In this document: positions 41,408 through 50,700 of the stretch, in pieces
Layout: each line of letters opens with the position of its first letter
Position numbering within the stretch: the stretch's first letter is position 1
Assembly: GCA_934276735.1 (NCBI GenBank)
Contig: CAKQTG010000001.1
Coordinates: forward strand, 372,001-436,000
DNA length: 64,000 nt
Origin: an uncultured Alphaproteobacteria bacterium
GTDB lineage: Bacteria; Pseudomonadota; Alphaproteobacteria; Rs-D84
Direction of reading: 5' to 3'
Made by a program: the position numbers and the translations under genes
Notes under the pieces: generated by a model
What the model was told of the DNA's origin: nothing
Database searches by the model: none
What the model saw: the letters and a program-made list of their open reading frames with translations, nothing else

Positions 41408-44377
41408 CTAGGTATTGCTGATAAAGTCTGCTTCCCAGTAATACCATGACGCGCGTGTTGCGCCATAGCTGGTGCAACCACGGTTTACGTATGGGTATTT
41501 ACTCTGTGCGGCGGCAGTTATTACACCATGATAATTCCCAGGCGATACTGTTTCGGCACAGTCGTTATCATCTGTAACATAAAAATCAGGTTGAAAACAC
41601 CGTGCGTAAAAACGAATTTTCTTTCTCTCTGTTTGGGTAACTGCGTAATAGCCACGCGTTGCCTGGGATAATTTTAGATAGCCATTTTCGGATTTGCATA
41701 ATTCAAACATGGCTGCCAATTGTGATTCTTCGGTGGCGGTCAGATCGGTTGGATAATATTTGCTTTCGATACCGTTGGCGATAAGTGTTTGATTTCGTTC
41801 CTGGGATGTGATTTTTGTTTTCAGGTCACTGGAATTTGTAACTGCAACAGCGGCGACATTTGTCGCCGCCGTGATATTTTGGTCGCTTGTTTGTTGTGTT
41901 GCAGTAATGCCGGCATTGTTTAACAACTGTTGCGCGGTATTTTGTATTGAACCTGCATTTGTGCCTGTGCCATCGCAGGTGCCTGCGGTAATTGTTACCT
42001 TGACGTGACGACATGTTTGATCGTTGGGTTGTGGGTGTCTGGTTGTGTCGCATTCCGTGTCGGCTTTTCCTGTTGATTCGAAGCTGGGAGCACCCTGGGT
42101 GAAAACTTGTTTTAATATTCCCGTAACCGCGTCTGCACGTTGTTGTGACAATTTTTGATTATTCATGCTACTGCCCGTTCTGAATTTTGTTCTATCGGTG
42201 TGCCCAGTTACCAAAACACAATATGTTAAATTAGTCCAATCCAGACCTTGTTGATTGTTAATTTTTTGTTGTAATTCTGTTTTTAAGCTGTCTGCATTTT
42301 TGACAGTTGCACGACCTGAATCAAAGTATGTATCGCTGCTTATGTCCAGTGTGATTGCTGTTTCCAACTGGGGTAGGGTTGTTTGATTTTGAACACAGGT
42401 GCCGTCGCGTTCTGTATAGCCATCATTGCATTTGCATGTTTGTGTATTATCAGATGCTGCGTTATCAATACATTGGCATGCGTCAGCTTTTTTTAACCCG
42501 GTCAGATTGCAGGCGGGTGTTTTTGCAATGCATTGGCCACCTTGTTCTACGGGCTTGTCAGATGGGCATTCGCATCCGTTTTTTGTGGCATTTACAATAT
42601 GTCCGCCATCGCATGCGACGCAACCCTGTTCAGCAGAAAAATATTGTGTGTTATCTGAGCATGTGCAATTGGGATATGTGCCGGTTGCCCCAGGAAAATC
42701 GCTACATTTTTTTTGTGAAATCGTCCGGGCGACGTCATCAATTGCACGTTGCAGTTCCTGGGTGTATTTTGATGCATATTTTTTCATGATTTCGTCGCTT
42801 TTGTTTTTCTTGGCGTCGCCCGAATTCACCGCCAGGTTGGCAATCGCACTGCCCACGGCACCAATACCGGCAACAGTTGCACCAGTCTTTAATTTGCTGG
42901 CGGTGTCCGCCTTTTGCTTTGCCCACGCGGCCGCGTCCGCACTGGTTTCATCACTCAGTGCGCGCGATAAACTGGTAAATGCACCATCGGTTTTGCCCGT
43001 TGCCGCGTTGTCATACAGACCTGTGTCCGCCGCATCGATTATTGTTTCGGATTCTATCCCAGGCGACATCCCCAGGGCATCTTTGCGCACCTTTAAATCC
43101 GCAGCCAGTGTTTTATATTGCGTGACATATTGGGTCAGTTCATTACCACCCGGCAATTCAATTCCCATATCGCCACCATTGATATTTTTGCCCATGCCAT
43201 AGTCACACTTGAATGTGGCCAGGTATGCACGCATGTCGTCTTCGGCATTTTGGTCGGCGCGTTGTTCAGCCAGTGCGGACAATGCCTGGGACGTGCCGAC
43301 GCCGGTTGCACCGATGCCCGCCGCCCCAATCAGTCTATTGGCCCATGAGTTTTCTTTGTCGTGCATTTTTTTCGCGTTTTCGCGCAGTTCGTCAACACGG
43401 GCCTGGGAATCTTCCTTGCTCAGTTTTGTTTTGCAGGACAATTTATCAGTGCTGATGCTGTATCCATCGCGGCACGCGGTAACGATGCAAATTTCTTTGT
43501 TTTGTTCGGCGTCCCATTTGCGGGTGCCGGATATCGCATCGTCGGGCAATGATTTACAGTCGCCACCAACCGCAACACAGGTATTATTGGATGCTTCATA
43601 TCCCGGGTCGCATTCGGTAACGTGACATTTACCCCGTTTTAACTCGCCAGACTTGGCGTGTTCAATTTCTGCGATTTGTGCGTCACTGCACGGACCGTCG
43701 CTGGCCGTGCATACGCCATTGTCCAGCATAAAGTGGTCATCACATTTTTTTATGACACAGTTTAGTTTGTTGCCATCCCATTCATATTTTGCGGTTCTGA
43801 CATGGTCGCCGGCCTGGTCGATGCAATCCATGCCAGCCTGGTCCACGCACGCGTCACCGATGGTGATTGTTGTGCAACTGGTGTCATCGTTCTCACACTG
43901 GTCGGCAGAATCGGTGGTGCACGAATTTTGGTTTATTTTTGTTGCTGTTGTTTGGCCGGTCAATTTATATCGCGCAGATTCACATTCTGTTGGGACGCAT
44001 TTTTCTGTTGCCTTGTTATACAAGATGCTTTTAGCATTTGCTACTGAATTTTTTGTGCAACCGTTAACTTCAAGATTTCCCAATACCTCGGTGTCCGGTT
44101 CCATGATGATGTTTTGACCGTTCGCCTGGGCGGCGGTTAAAGTTTTTGTTTTCGTACCCACGTAGCTGAAGGTCAATTTAGTATCGTCGTTTGGAACCAC
44201 AATTGAAAATTTACCATCGCGGTCAGCGGGAACACCACGCTTCGTGTCTGTCCTTGTGATGCTGGCCCCGATCGCTGGCTCGTTATCTGCGTCCAGGACA
44301 GTACCAGTCACCGTCACATCTGCAAATGCCGGGACGGTAACAGAGATTGCAAAAATGGCGGTCAATAATTTTTTCAT
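41408..44377 (-). CDS. Secreted OmpA-domain protein with carboxypeptidase-regulatory-like and Cys-rich regions
   Basis: A 989-residue protein with signal peptide KKLLTAIFAISVTVPAFA. Residues about 20-100 (TVTGTVLDADNEPAIGASI, then DRDGKFSIVVP and FSYVGTKTKTL) are a carboxypeptidase-regulatory-like beta domain of the kind found at the start of Bacteroidota SusC proteins. Next come several Cys-rich, EGF-like stretches (CxxGY, CxCNDGY), hydrophobic glycine-rich segments near 350-370 and 500-515, and an OmpA-like peptidoglycan-binding domain (about 690-800) with TYFDSGRATVKN, VTGHTDRTKF and LSQQRADAVTGIL. The C-terminal 150 residues are unassigned. It starts three bases after the stop of the 44381 gene, so it belongs to the same operon. 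The OmpA domain implies non-covalent attachment to the cell wall. Confidence 0.8.
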   Translation of the reverse strand: MKKLLTAIFAISVTVPAFADVTVTGTVLDADNEPAIGASITRTDTKRGVPADRDGKFSIVVPNDDTKLTFSYVGTKTKTLTAAQANGQNIIMEPDTEVLGNLEVNGCTKNSVANAKSILYNKATEKCVPTECESARYKLTGQTTATKINQNSCTTDSADQCENDDTSCTTITIGDACVDQAGMDCIDQAGDHVRTAKYEWDGNKLNCVIKKCDDHFMLDNGVCTASDGPCSDAQIAEIEHAKSGELKRGKCHVTECDPGYEASNNTCVAVGGDCKSLPDDAISGTRKWDAEQNKEICIVTACRDGYSISTDKLSCKTKLSKEDSQARVDELRENAKKMHDKENSWANRLIGAAGIGATGVGTSQALSALAEQRADQNAEDDMRAYLATFKCDYGMGKNINGGDMGIELPGGNELTQYVTQYKTLAADLKVRKDALGMSPGIESETIIDAADTGLYDNAATGKTDGAFTSLSRALSDETSADAAAWAKQKADTASKLKTGATVAGIGAVGSAIANLAVNSGDAKKNKSDEIMKKYASKYTQELQRAIDDVARTISQKKCSDFPGATGTYPNCTCSDNTQYFSAEQGCVACDGGHIVNATKNGCECPSDKPVEQGGQCIAKTPACNLTGLKKADACQCIDNAASDNTQTCKCNDGYTERDGTCVQNQTTLPQLETAITLDISSDTYFDSGRATVKNADSLKTELQQKINNQQGLDWTNLTYCVLVTGHTDRTKFRTGSSMNNQKLSQQRADAVTGILKQVFTQGAPSFESTGKADTECDTTRHPQPNDQTCRHVKVTITAGTCDGTGTNAGSIQNTAQQLLNNAGITATQQTSDQNITAATNVAAVAVTNSSDLKTKITSQERNQTLIANGIESKYYPTDLTATEESQLAAMFELCKSENGYLKLSQATRGYYAVTQTERKKIRFYARCFQPDFYVTDDNDCAETVSPGNYHGVITAAAQSKYPYVNRGCTSYGATRASWYYWEADFISNT

Positions 44378-44380
44378 TGG

Positions 44381-45940
44381 TTATTTTTCGCTTTCGTTAT
44401 TATCGGACCCTTGGTCGGTTGCTTGTTCGCTGCCACCTGAATCACCGCTGTCGGCGTTATCAGTTTTGTCTGTATTTTGATTGTTATTCTGTTCGTTGCC
44501 GCCATCTGACGATGTGTCGGCTTTTTTATCGTCTGTTGTTGGTGTCTCGGCCTTATCAGTGTCCGTTGTTTGTGTTTTCTGGTCTTTTTCTTCTGTGTTC
44601 TCGGTCGCTTCGTCCTTTTTGTCGGATTCGTCGTCACCATAGTTTTTCTGGTGTTCATCCTCGGCCTGTTTCAGGGCACGGTCTGCCTTGTGCCGGTCAA
44701 TCGCGCGATTTATTGCGCCCGATGTTACCGCGCCAACCGCCATACCAACCCCAGATCCCATCAGCGATGATGTTGCCGATGTCTGTTCCCGGGTCAGACG
44801 ATATGCATTTTCCTTGAACGTGGTGACGTCAATGCCAAACCAATTTTGGGTGCAATCAAATGTGTCGCCGGCATAGACCTTTTTAGATGCAAATGGTGTT
44901 TCCTGGTTATCGCCCGCCCAGAAATTCACGGTATAGACGCATGTCAAACTGCGTTCGTCAAACATCGCGCCCAAACGACGGCACATTGTTGACATCTGGT
45001 CGCGCAGTGCATACAGGCGTTGTTCGTCAGATTTAACCTGAACCTCGGCCCCTTGGCGCAGGGTCGCAAATACGTTCATTGTGCGACTGGCCAGGCCGTT
45101 GTCCGCCGTTGTGCAATCGCGTGCAATCTGGGCACAGGCGGAAATCGCCGTGTCACCCGCGGATTTGCCCAAACACTTGGAATATGTAACACCACACTGT
45201 TCAACAATACATTCGTTATATCGATTGCCACAGTCGATGATTTTATTATATGACGCCAGGCGCGCGTTCATATCGCGGTCGGCGCGAATCTCGGGCGCGA
45301 ATTTGGCATACATCGCCGATGTGCATGTCGTGATTTTGCGACGGCATGCGTCCATCTTGTCCCCCCACAGGGTGTCGGTGTCGCCACTGCATTTCGAAAA
45401 GTCAGACCCGCATTTTTCCGCCATGCATGCGCGCAGGTCGGTGTCACATGCCATCTTGCCCGATGTGGTGGCGCGGGCGACCGATGATGACGATGCGTCG
45501 GTGGCGTCGGCCGTGTCCAGGGCCGCGCGCTGGCGTCGTATCATTTCGGCACGTTCGTCCGCCGATGTGTCGGCACCGCCCGCGTTGGCGTTGCCCAGGG
45601 CGGCGTCAAATTGCGATGTTTTGTCCACAATTACAACGGGTGTTGTTGTGTCGGTGGCCGGCAATGTTGTTGCGGTATCCGTTGCGTTGTTATCCGTCGT
45701 GGTGTCGTTATCAGATGCGTCGTCCGTTGTGGTATTATTCTGGCGCGTCATATTCGCGGTCAGTGTCGGCATACGTGCCGATGCCTGGTTCGTGCGGGTA
45801 ACGGTGGGGCGGGCACTGGCCGATGATGACGTGCCACGCGGAACAACGTTCGCGGCGCGCGCCGATGCGCATATGCACATTGCGATTACCGCAACGCCGG
45901 TTGCAATCGTTGTTCTAAAAATGCCGTTTTGGTTTGTCAT
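44381..45940 (-). CDS. Secreted Cys-repeat protein with acidic tail
   Basis: A 519-residue protein with signal-like segment (about 9-29, RTTIATGVAVIAMCICASARA), a Thr/Asp-rich linker (60-110), and two C-x6-C-x4-C-x6-C repeats at C165-C172-C177-C184 and C237-C244-C249-C256, plus C199-x6-C206. Around 370-420, DTFDCTQNWFGID and a glycine-zipper (GSGVGMAVGAVTSGAI) match the 38159 protein. The last 95 residues are an acidic Asp/Glu/Asn/Thr/Lys low-complexity tail. Middle gene of a three-gene - strand operon: 21 bp after the 45962 gene and 3 bp before the OmpA-domain gene. Function unknown. Confidence 0.75.
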   Translation of the reverse strand: MTNQNGIFRTTIATGVAVIAMCICASARAANVVPRGTSSSASARPTVTRTNQASARMPTLTANMTRQNNTTTDDASDNDTTTDNNATDTATTLPATDTTTPVVIVDKTSQFDAALGNANAGGADTSADERAEMIRRQRAALDTADATDASSSSVARATTSGKMACDTDLRACMAEKCGSDFSKCSGDTDTLWGDKMDACRRKITTCTSAMYAKFAPEIRADRDMNARLASYNKIIDCGNRYNECIVEQCGVTYSKCLGKSAGDTAISACAQIARDCTTADNGLASRTMNVFATLRQGAEVQVKSDEQRLYALRDQMSTMCRRLGAMFDERSLTCVYTVNFWAGDNQETPFASKKVYAGDTFDCTQNWFGIDVTTFKENAYRLTREQTSATSSLMGSGVGMAVGAVTSGAINRAIDRHKADRALKQAEDEHQKNYGDDESDKKDEATENTEEKDQKTQTTDTDKAETPTTDDKKADTSSDGGNEQNNNQNTDKTDNADSGDSGGSEQATDQGSDNNESEK

Positions 45941-45961
45941 TTATTCCCAAATTCCCGTTTC

Positions 45962-46819
45962 TTAGTTCAGCACCGCGCACGCCAGGTCATAGAATTTACA
46001 TAAACTGGTTGCCATCGATGTTTCAGACGAATTGTTGTCGCACTTGTTGGCCATGCTGCGTTCGCATACGCTTTTGATGCATGCCGCGCGCCCGGCGTTG
46101 TCGGTGCAATTTGCGCGCGCCGTGGCCAGTTTTTTATCGCGTGCGTCCTGGTATGACTTCGCAATTGCGTCCACCGCGGCGGTCGCGTTTTTAATTGCCG
46201 TGTCACGCGCAGAAACCAGTTCGCCCCGCACAGCACTCAGATGCGCGTCGCAACCGGTGGCGTCCACACTGCATGTGGCAAAGAATTTGTCAAAATCCGC
46301 GTCGGCGGCGCATGCGCTGTAATCCGCGGTGCAATGATTGTCGGCAACCATACATGCAGAAATGTCGGTCTTGCATGATGCGGCCGATACCGTTTTGGCC
46401 GCCGCCGTGCGCAGTGATGCCATTTCGGCGGTAATGCCCGCCGCGCGGCACGATTGTTCAATCAATTGGTCATATGCGTCCGATACATCATCGGCGGTGC
46501 AATCGGTAACGCGGGCGATACATTGCTGGGTGGCCCATGTGTAACGTGCCGATGGCGTCGATGGTGCAGACTTTAATTCACGTTCAGAAATAGTATACTT
46601 TGCGGACGCACCGACGGAAACGCTGCGCATGCCAGTCGCACCAGGGGTGCCGGCGTTTTCGGTGCCGCAATACTGGCACCGCGCCGCCGGATTAGATGAC
46701 GCGTTTATCGCGCACACGGAATCCAGGCATCGCGTTAAATTTGCAACCGAACACGCTGCGAATGTGCCATATGGCACAATTGCGCCGCCAATAATAAAGA
46801 ATAATATGCGTGCTTTCAT
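45962..46819 (-). CDS. Secreted Cys-repeat protein, first gene of the operon
   Basis: A 285-residue protein with signal peptide KARILFFIIGGAIVPYGTFA. The mature chain starts at a Cys-rich N-terminus (C23, C31, C36, C48, C51). It carries C100-x6-C107, the full repeat C149-x6-C156-x6-C163-x6-C170, then C183-x6-C190, and an alanine-rich helical C-terminal part with paired cysteines. It is the smallest complete member of the local Cys-repeat group and the first of the - strand operon, behind a TTGTCG-18-TATAAT promoter. Probably periplasmic or surface exposed. Confidence 0.75.
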   Translation of the reverse strand: MKARILFFIIGGAIVPYGTFAACSVANLTRCLDSVCAINASSNPAARCQYCGTENAGTPGATGMRSVSVGASAKYTISERELKSAPSTPSARYTWATQQCIARVTDCTADDVSDAYDQLIEQSCRAAGITAEMASLRTAAAKTVSAASCKTDISACMVADNHCTADYSACAADADFDKFFATCSVDATGCDAHLSAVRGELVSARDTAIKNATAAVDAIAKSYQDARDKKLATARANCTDNAGRAACIKSVCERSMANKCDNNSSETSMATSLCKFYDLACAVLN

Positions 46820-46837
46820 TTCTCTCTGTCTGGATGA

Positions 46838-46867
46838 ATTATATCAAAAAAGTAGGGCGTGCGACAA
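46838..46867 (-). promoter_or_regulatory. Promoter of the Cys-repeat operon
   Basis: On the - strand TTGTCG (46867-46862), 18-base spacer, TATAAT (46843-46838), 19 bases before the ATG. Divergent to the promoter at 46918. Confidence 0.6.
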
Positions 46868-46917
46868 CATAAAAAAGACGTGCATAAATTATTTTTGATA
46901 AAAAGTTATATTTGCTA

Positions 46918-46946
46918 TTGACAAAAATAATATTTTGTCCTATATT
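46918..46946 (+). promoter_or_regulatory. Promoter of the 46978 gene
   Basis: TTGACA (46918-46923), 17-base spacer, TATATT (46941-46946). Confidence 0.75.
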
Positions 46947-46977
46947 ATGGTGCGTAATGAGAATAAAAGGATTTGAA

Positions 46978-47643
46978 ATGCAAATATCGCAATTGAAAAA
47001 CAAATTGAATAAACGTGTCTTGGTGGCCACTGGTGCAGGTGTCGCGGCAAGTATTTTATTGGTGTTTGGAATCACCCAATGCAGCAGTAAAAACGACGCG
47101 TATGATGAACGTGATGCGGCCCGTGCTGAAACCGAGCAGGTTCTCTCGCGTGCAAACGAAGTTATTGACAGTCTGTGCACCGCGAATGCGGGTCTGAAAC
47201 GTGCGCAGCAAGATTGCAATACGGTTGTGAGTGAACAAGAGGGTCAAATTGATGCGCTGAATGATTCTATAGCGGCATTGGCGGCATCAAAGGATTCTAT
47301 TGCGGCGTTGAACGATTCGCTGCAAAATGCGGCGCGCCAGTTGCAAGAGACCAGAAAGCCACGCCAGCAGCGTCAACCCCAGCGTCAGCCACGCCGTGAC
47401 AATACACAACCACGTCGTGATGATGTGCAGCCACGTCAGGATGTCCAGAATAATCCTGGGGCTAATAATGCAGGTGTATCTGTGACTGTTGGTAACGACA
47501 ACAGTGGTGCAGTTATCGTCGGTGATAACAATACAGTTATTGTTGCCAAAGAATGTGCCTCGGTAAATGTCGCCGCCGATACGCTGAAACAGCACACTGT
47601 GACCATCACACGCCAGTGGATTGGCACACGTCGCGTAAAGTAA
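46978..47643 (+). CDS. Membrane-anchored coiled-coil protein with Gln/Arg/Pro repeats
   Basis: A 221-residue protein. The start at 46978 follows AAAAGGATTTGAA; an earlier in-frame ATG lies inside the promoter. A membrane segment (about 15-34, VLVATGAGVAASILLVFGI) is followed by a coiled coil with DALNDSIAALAASKDSIAALND heptads, a Gln/Arg/Pro-rich linker with repeated RQPQRQPRR and QPRRDD, and a short beta-rich end (VSVTVGNDNSGAVIVGDNN). No family recognised. The layout resembles envelope-spanning linkers. It is transcribed away from the Cys-repeat operon. Confidence 0.65.
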   Translation: MQISQLKNKLNKRVLVATGAGVAASILLVFGITQCSSKNDAYDERDAARAETEQVLSRANEVIDSLCTANAGLKRAQQDCNTVVSEQEGQIDALNDSIAALAASKDSIAALNDSLQNAARQLQETRKPRQQRQPQRQPRRDNTQPRRDDVQPRQDVQNNPGANNAGVSVTVGNDNSGAVIVGDNNTVIVAKECASVNVAADTLKQHTVTITRQWIGTRRVK

Positions 47644-47664
47644 TTGACGTTACCAAAAAAACAT

Positions 47665-47695
47665 CAGTCCGCAGTGTCTGCGGACTGTTTTTTTT
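47665..47695 (+). terminator. Terminator after the 46978 gene
   Basis: CAGTCCGCA with TGCGGACTG around a short loop, then eight T. Confidence 0.9.
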
Positions 47696-47749
47696 ATAGA
47701 CAGATAAATTCAATCTGTGTTATGATACTTAGCACAGAGAGAATTTTAC

Positions 47750-50700
47750 ATGAAATACATCAGAATTTTACTGCTTTCATTGTTTGTAATGCCGTTTGCG
47801 GCACACGCGGCGTCGTCTGAATTTATGGTTGCGGCGCAATTGCTGGCCGCGGCAAAAAATGCCGATATTCAACAGGTCCAGGCGTTGATAAACAATGGCG
47901 CAAATGTGAATTTTGTGGATTCAACGGGTATGTCGATTGTGTGCACGGCACTGATGAACAATGACGTGCGTGCGGCTCAGATTTTACAGATGTATGGTGC
48001 TGATGCGTCAAATTGCGACCGTCAAATTCGTGCATATAAAAATAAAAACCAGACCGGTGCGGGCTCTGGCGGGCTGTTTGGTGGGCTGTCGTCCGCCCAA
48101 AGTATTACACTGGCGGCGGCAGGTGCCGCCGTTGTTATTGGTGGGCTGTTTCTGTTGACCGATGTGTTTGATCCGGGAAACGATAATGGGTCATCTGGAT
48201 CGACCGGAAATCGCGTTGACGACAATACGGGCGGTAACACCGGCGGTGGTGCGTCGGCCGCGTTCACAACGCCGTATGGTCCGGCAATGCCAACCGCGGC
48301 GGATGAAACCGCGAATCTGGCAACCAACCTGAATTATTACAGCCCCAGCACAGATGGTATATTAAAAGATAACTTTGCGTTGATGAACGCGTATAAACAA
48401 AACTATCTGTTGATGATGGGGGGATATACCGCGTTGGCGCGTGGATATATGGGGATGCGGACACTGCGTAATTCATCAACGCGCGCGCCGATTTCAATCA
48501 GTGGTAATAACCTGGGGTCGGAACCAGTGCTGGGGGGGCGGCCGGTGAACGTTGCGCTGGTTACGACAAATGGTATCAATGCAACCGATGATTCATCACT
48601 GGGGGACCGCATATTGCCGTGGACAACGACTAATAATAACGGCACAACCGCAAATCCGGCGGCGATTGATATGATTTCCAGCAAATATTACAACAATAAA
48701 CTGGTCGCGGGCAGTGATGGCACATCGCTGGCGGGATATACCACAACCGAAGATGCGTCGTTGTTAGATTACCTGGATTTGTCGGGATTTGGCACCGCGA
48801 CGAATAACACCACGGCAACCGGCAGTGATAATCTGTTGGCGAAAATTGTCGGGGGCAAGGATTCTGGATACACCACGGCGGATTTTATCGGATTTATGCC
48901 AAATGGCCAGATGACAATATTCAGAACCGGTGGTGGCCAGAAAATGAAAACCGTTACAGGGGCCCAGGCCAGTGGCTCTTATGCAATGGCGGGCGATGCG
49001 CTGGCCACAGGGGATACGTTGACACTGTTTGATAAAACACTGACGGTGACGCGGACCGGCAATGTGATTGTCGCAACAGACGGCACGACGACATATAACG
49101 GGTATATCGGGGCGGACGGACTGCTGTATATCGACAGTGCGGCCGATGGCAAAATCAACCAGGCATATACAATCGCCGATAATAAATTGACATTGGGCAA
49201 GGAACTGGCGGCGGCGGATTATTATAATTACAAGGCGATGTTAAACGCGGCCGCGTTGTGGAGTGTTGGTGACGCCGCGTCTGGGGGGCGTTCAATGCCA
49301 AATATAATTGCCAATGCGTCGGTGATTTCGCCGTTGCGGGTCCAGAACGTTGAATCAATTGATGATTTGCTGTCATTTTTATCATCGCAATATGTGGCAA
49401 AGTTTGCCGAATTTGTGAACAAATATTATGATGTTGACGCGACCGATGGCACAAGTGGGACAAACAGTTTGCCCGGTGTCGACGCGGTCAAATTCTTTAA
49501 TGGATTGGGATCGACATATTCGCCGTTGACGCTGTTTTCAACCGGCGCATTTGAAACTGACAGCGCGTATTCTGGCAAGACATTGTCGGCGACGTTTGAA
49601 AATGCGGCACCGCTGGTGTTTTCAAATCTGAATCATCTGTTTATGTCGGTCGTTGCCATTGGCCAGGTTGGCACCGGCACATCTGCGGCGGAAAGTGTTT
49701 CGGGGTACACGCCCGCGAATAAATATCAAATCAGTCAATGGCATGACACCACATCTGATAAATATTACAAGGCACGCGTATGCGGTATCGCGGGGCGGGG
49801 CGCAAATGGGGTTGACCCATGGTGCTTTGCCGCCACAGGTGTGACCGATGAACTGGCAACGGCGGCGGCGGCCGGTGCGGCGGGCGCGGTGCAATCGGCG
49901 TTCAGTTATATGGACAATAAACAATTGTTCGCGTTGTTGGCGTTGACGGCCGATGGGCCGTATCTGGGGTCGGTGAGTGCCGGTAAATCTGTGACCAAGG
50001 TGGAACTGATTTCATATCTGCAAAATCTGTATACGATGCCCAGTGAATATACATATCGCTGGGAAAATGGTGGCGAAAACTATCTGGATGTTTTCAAAGA
50101 GGTTTTCGGTTATGGTCTGATAAACGTTGCGCGTGCGACCACCCCAAATACCAAGGTATATTATTATGATGGCACCAATATCGTATCCAGCAAGGGTAAC
50201 GCATACTGGCGTGCGGCAACAAATACCACGTTCCGGGCGTCGTCGGCGTTCAGCCCGCGTATGGCAACCATCAGCGCGCCGTTCTTTGATAAACTGGAAA
50301 GTATCGATGGTGATTTGACGTTGCCGCGTATTTGGAAAAATGAATTCGCGGTTGGTACGCAATCGCGTCGTGGGTTGTATATGGGTGATGTCTTGGGCGA
50401 ATTCCGGACAGGCACCGCTGCCGCGCCACGCACCCAGATTGGCAATATCGGATTTTCAATGACCGCATCGCCACGCGCATATGACGACAATATGGCCGGA
50501 ATTGATACGATGCAATTTGATTATGCACGTGGGGCATGGAACTTTGCCGCCGGATACCAGCGTTACCTGACCGATGGGGCGTCGCGCTTTGACGGGTTGT
50601 CAAATCCGATTTTGTCCCTGGCGTCAAATGCGGTTGTGTCTGGGGCGGATTATAATGCGGGCCGTTGGTCATTTGGTGCACGCGCGTTTTCGGGTGCAAT

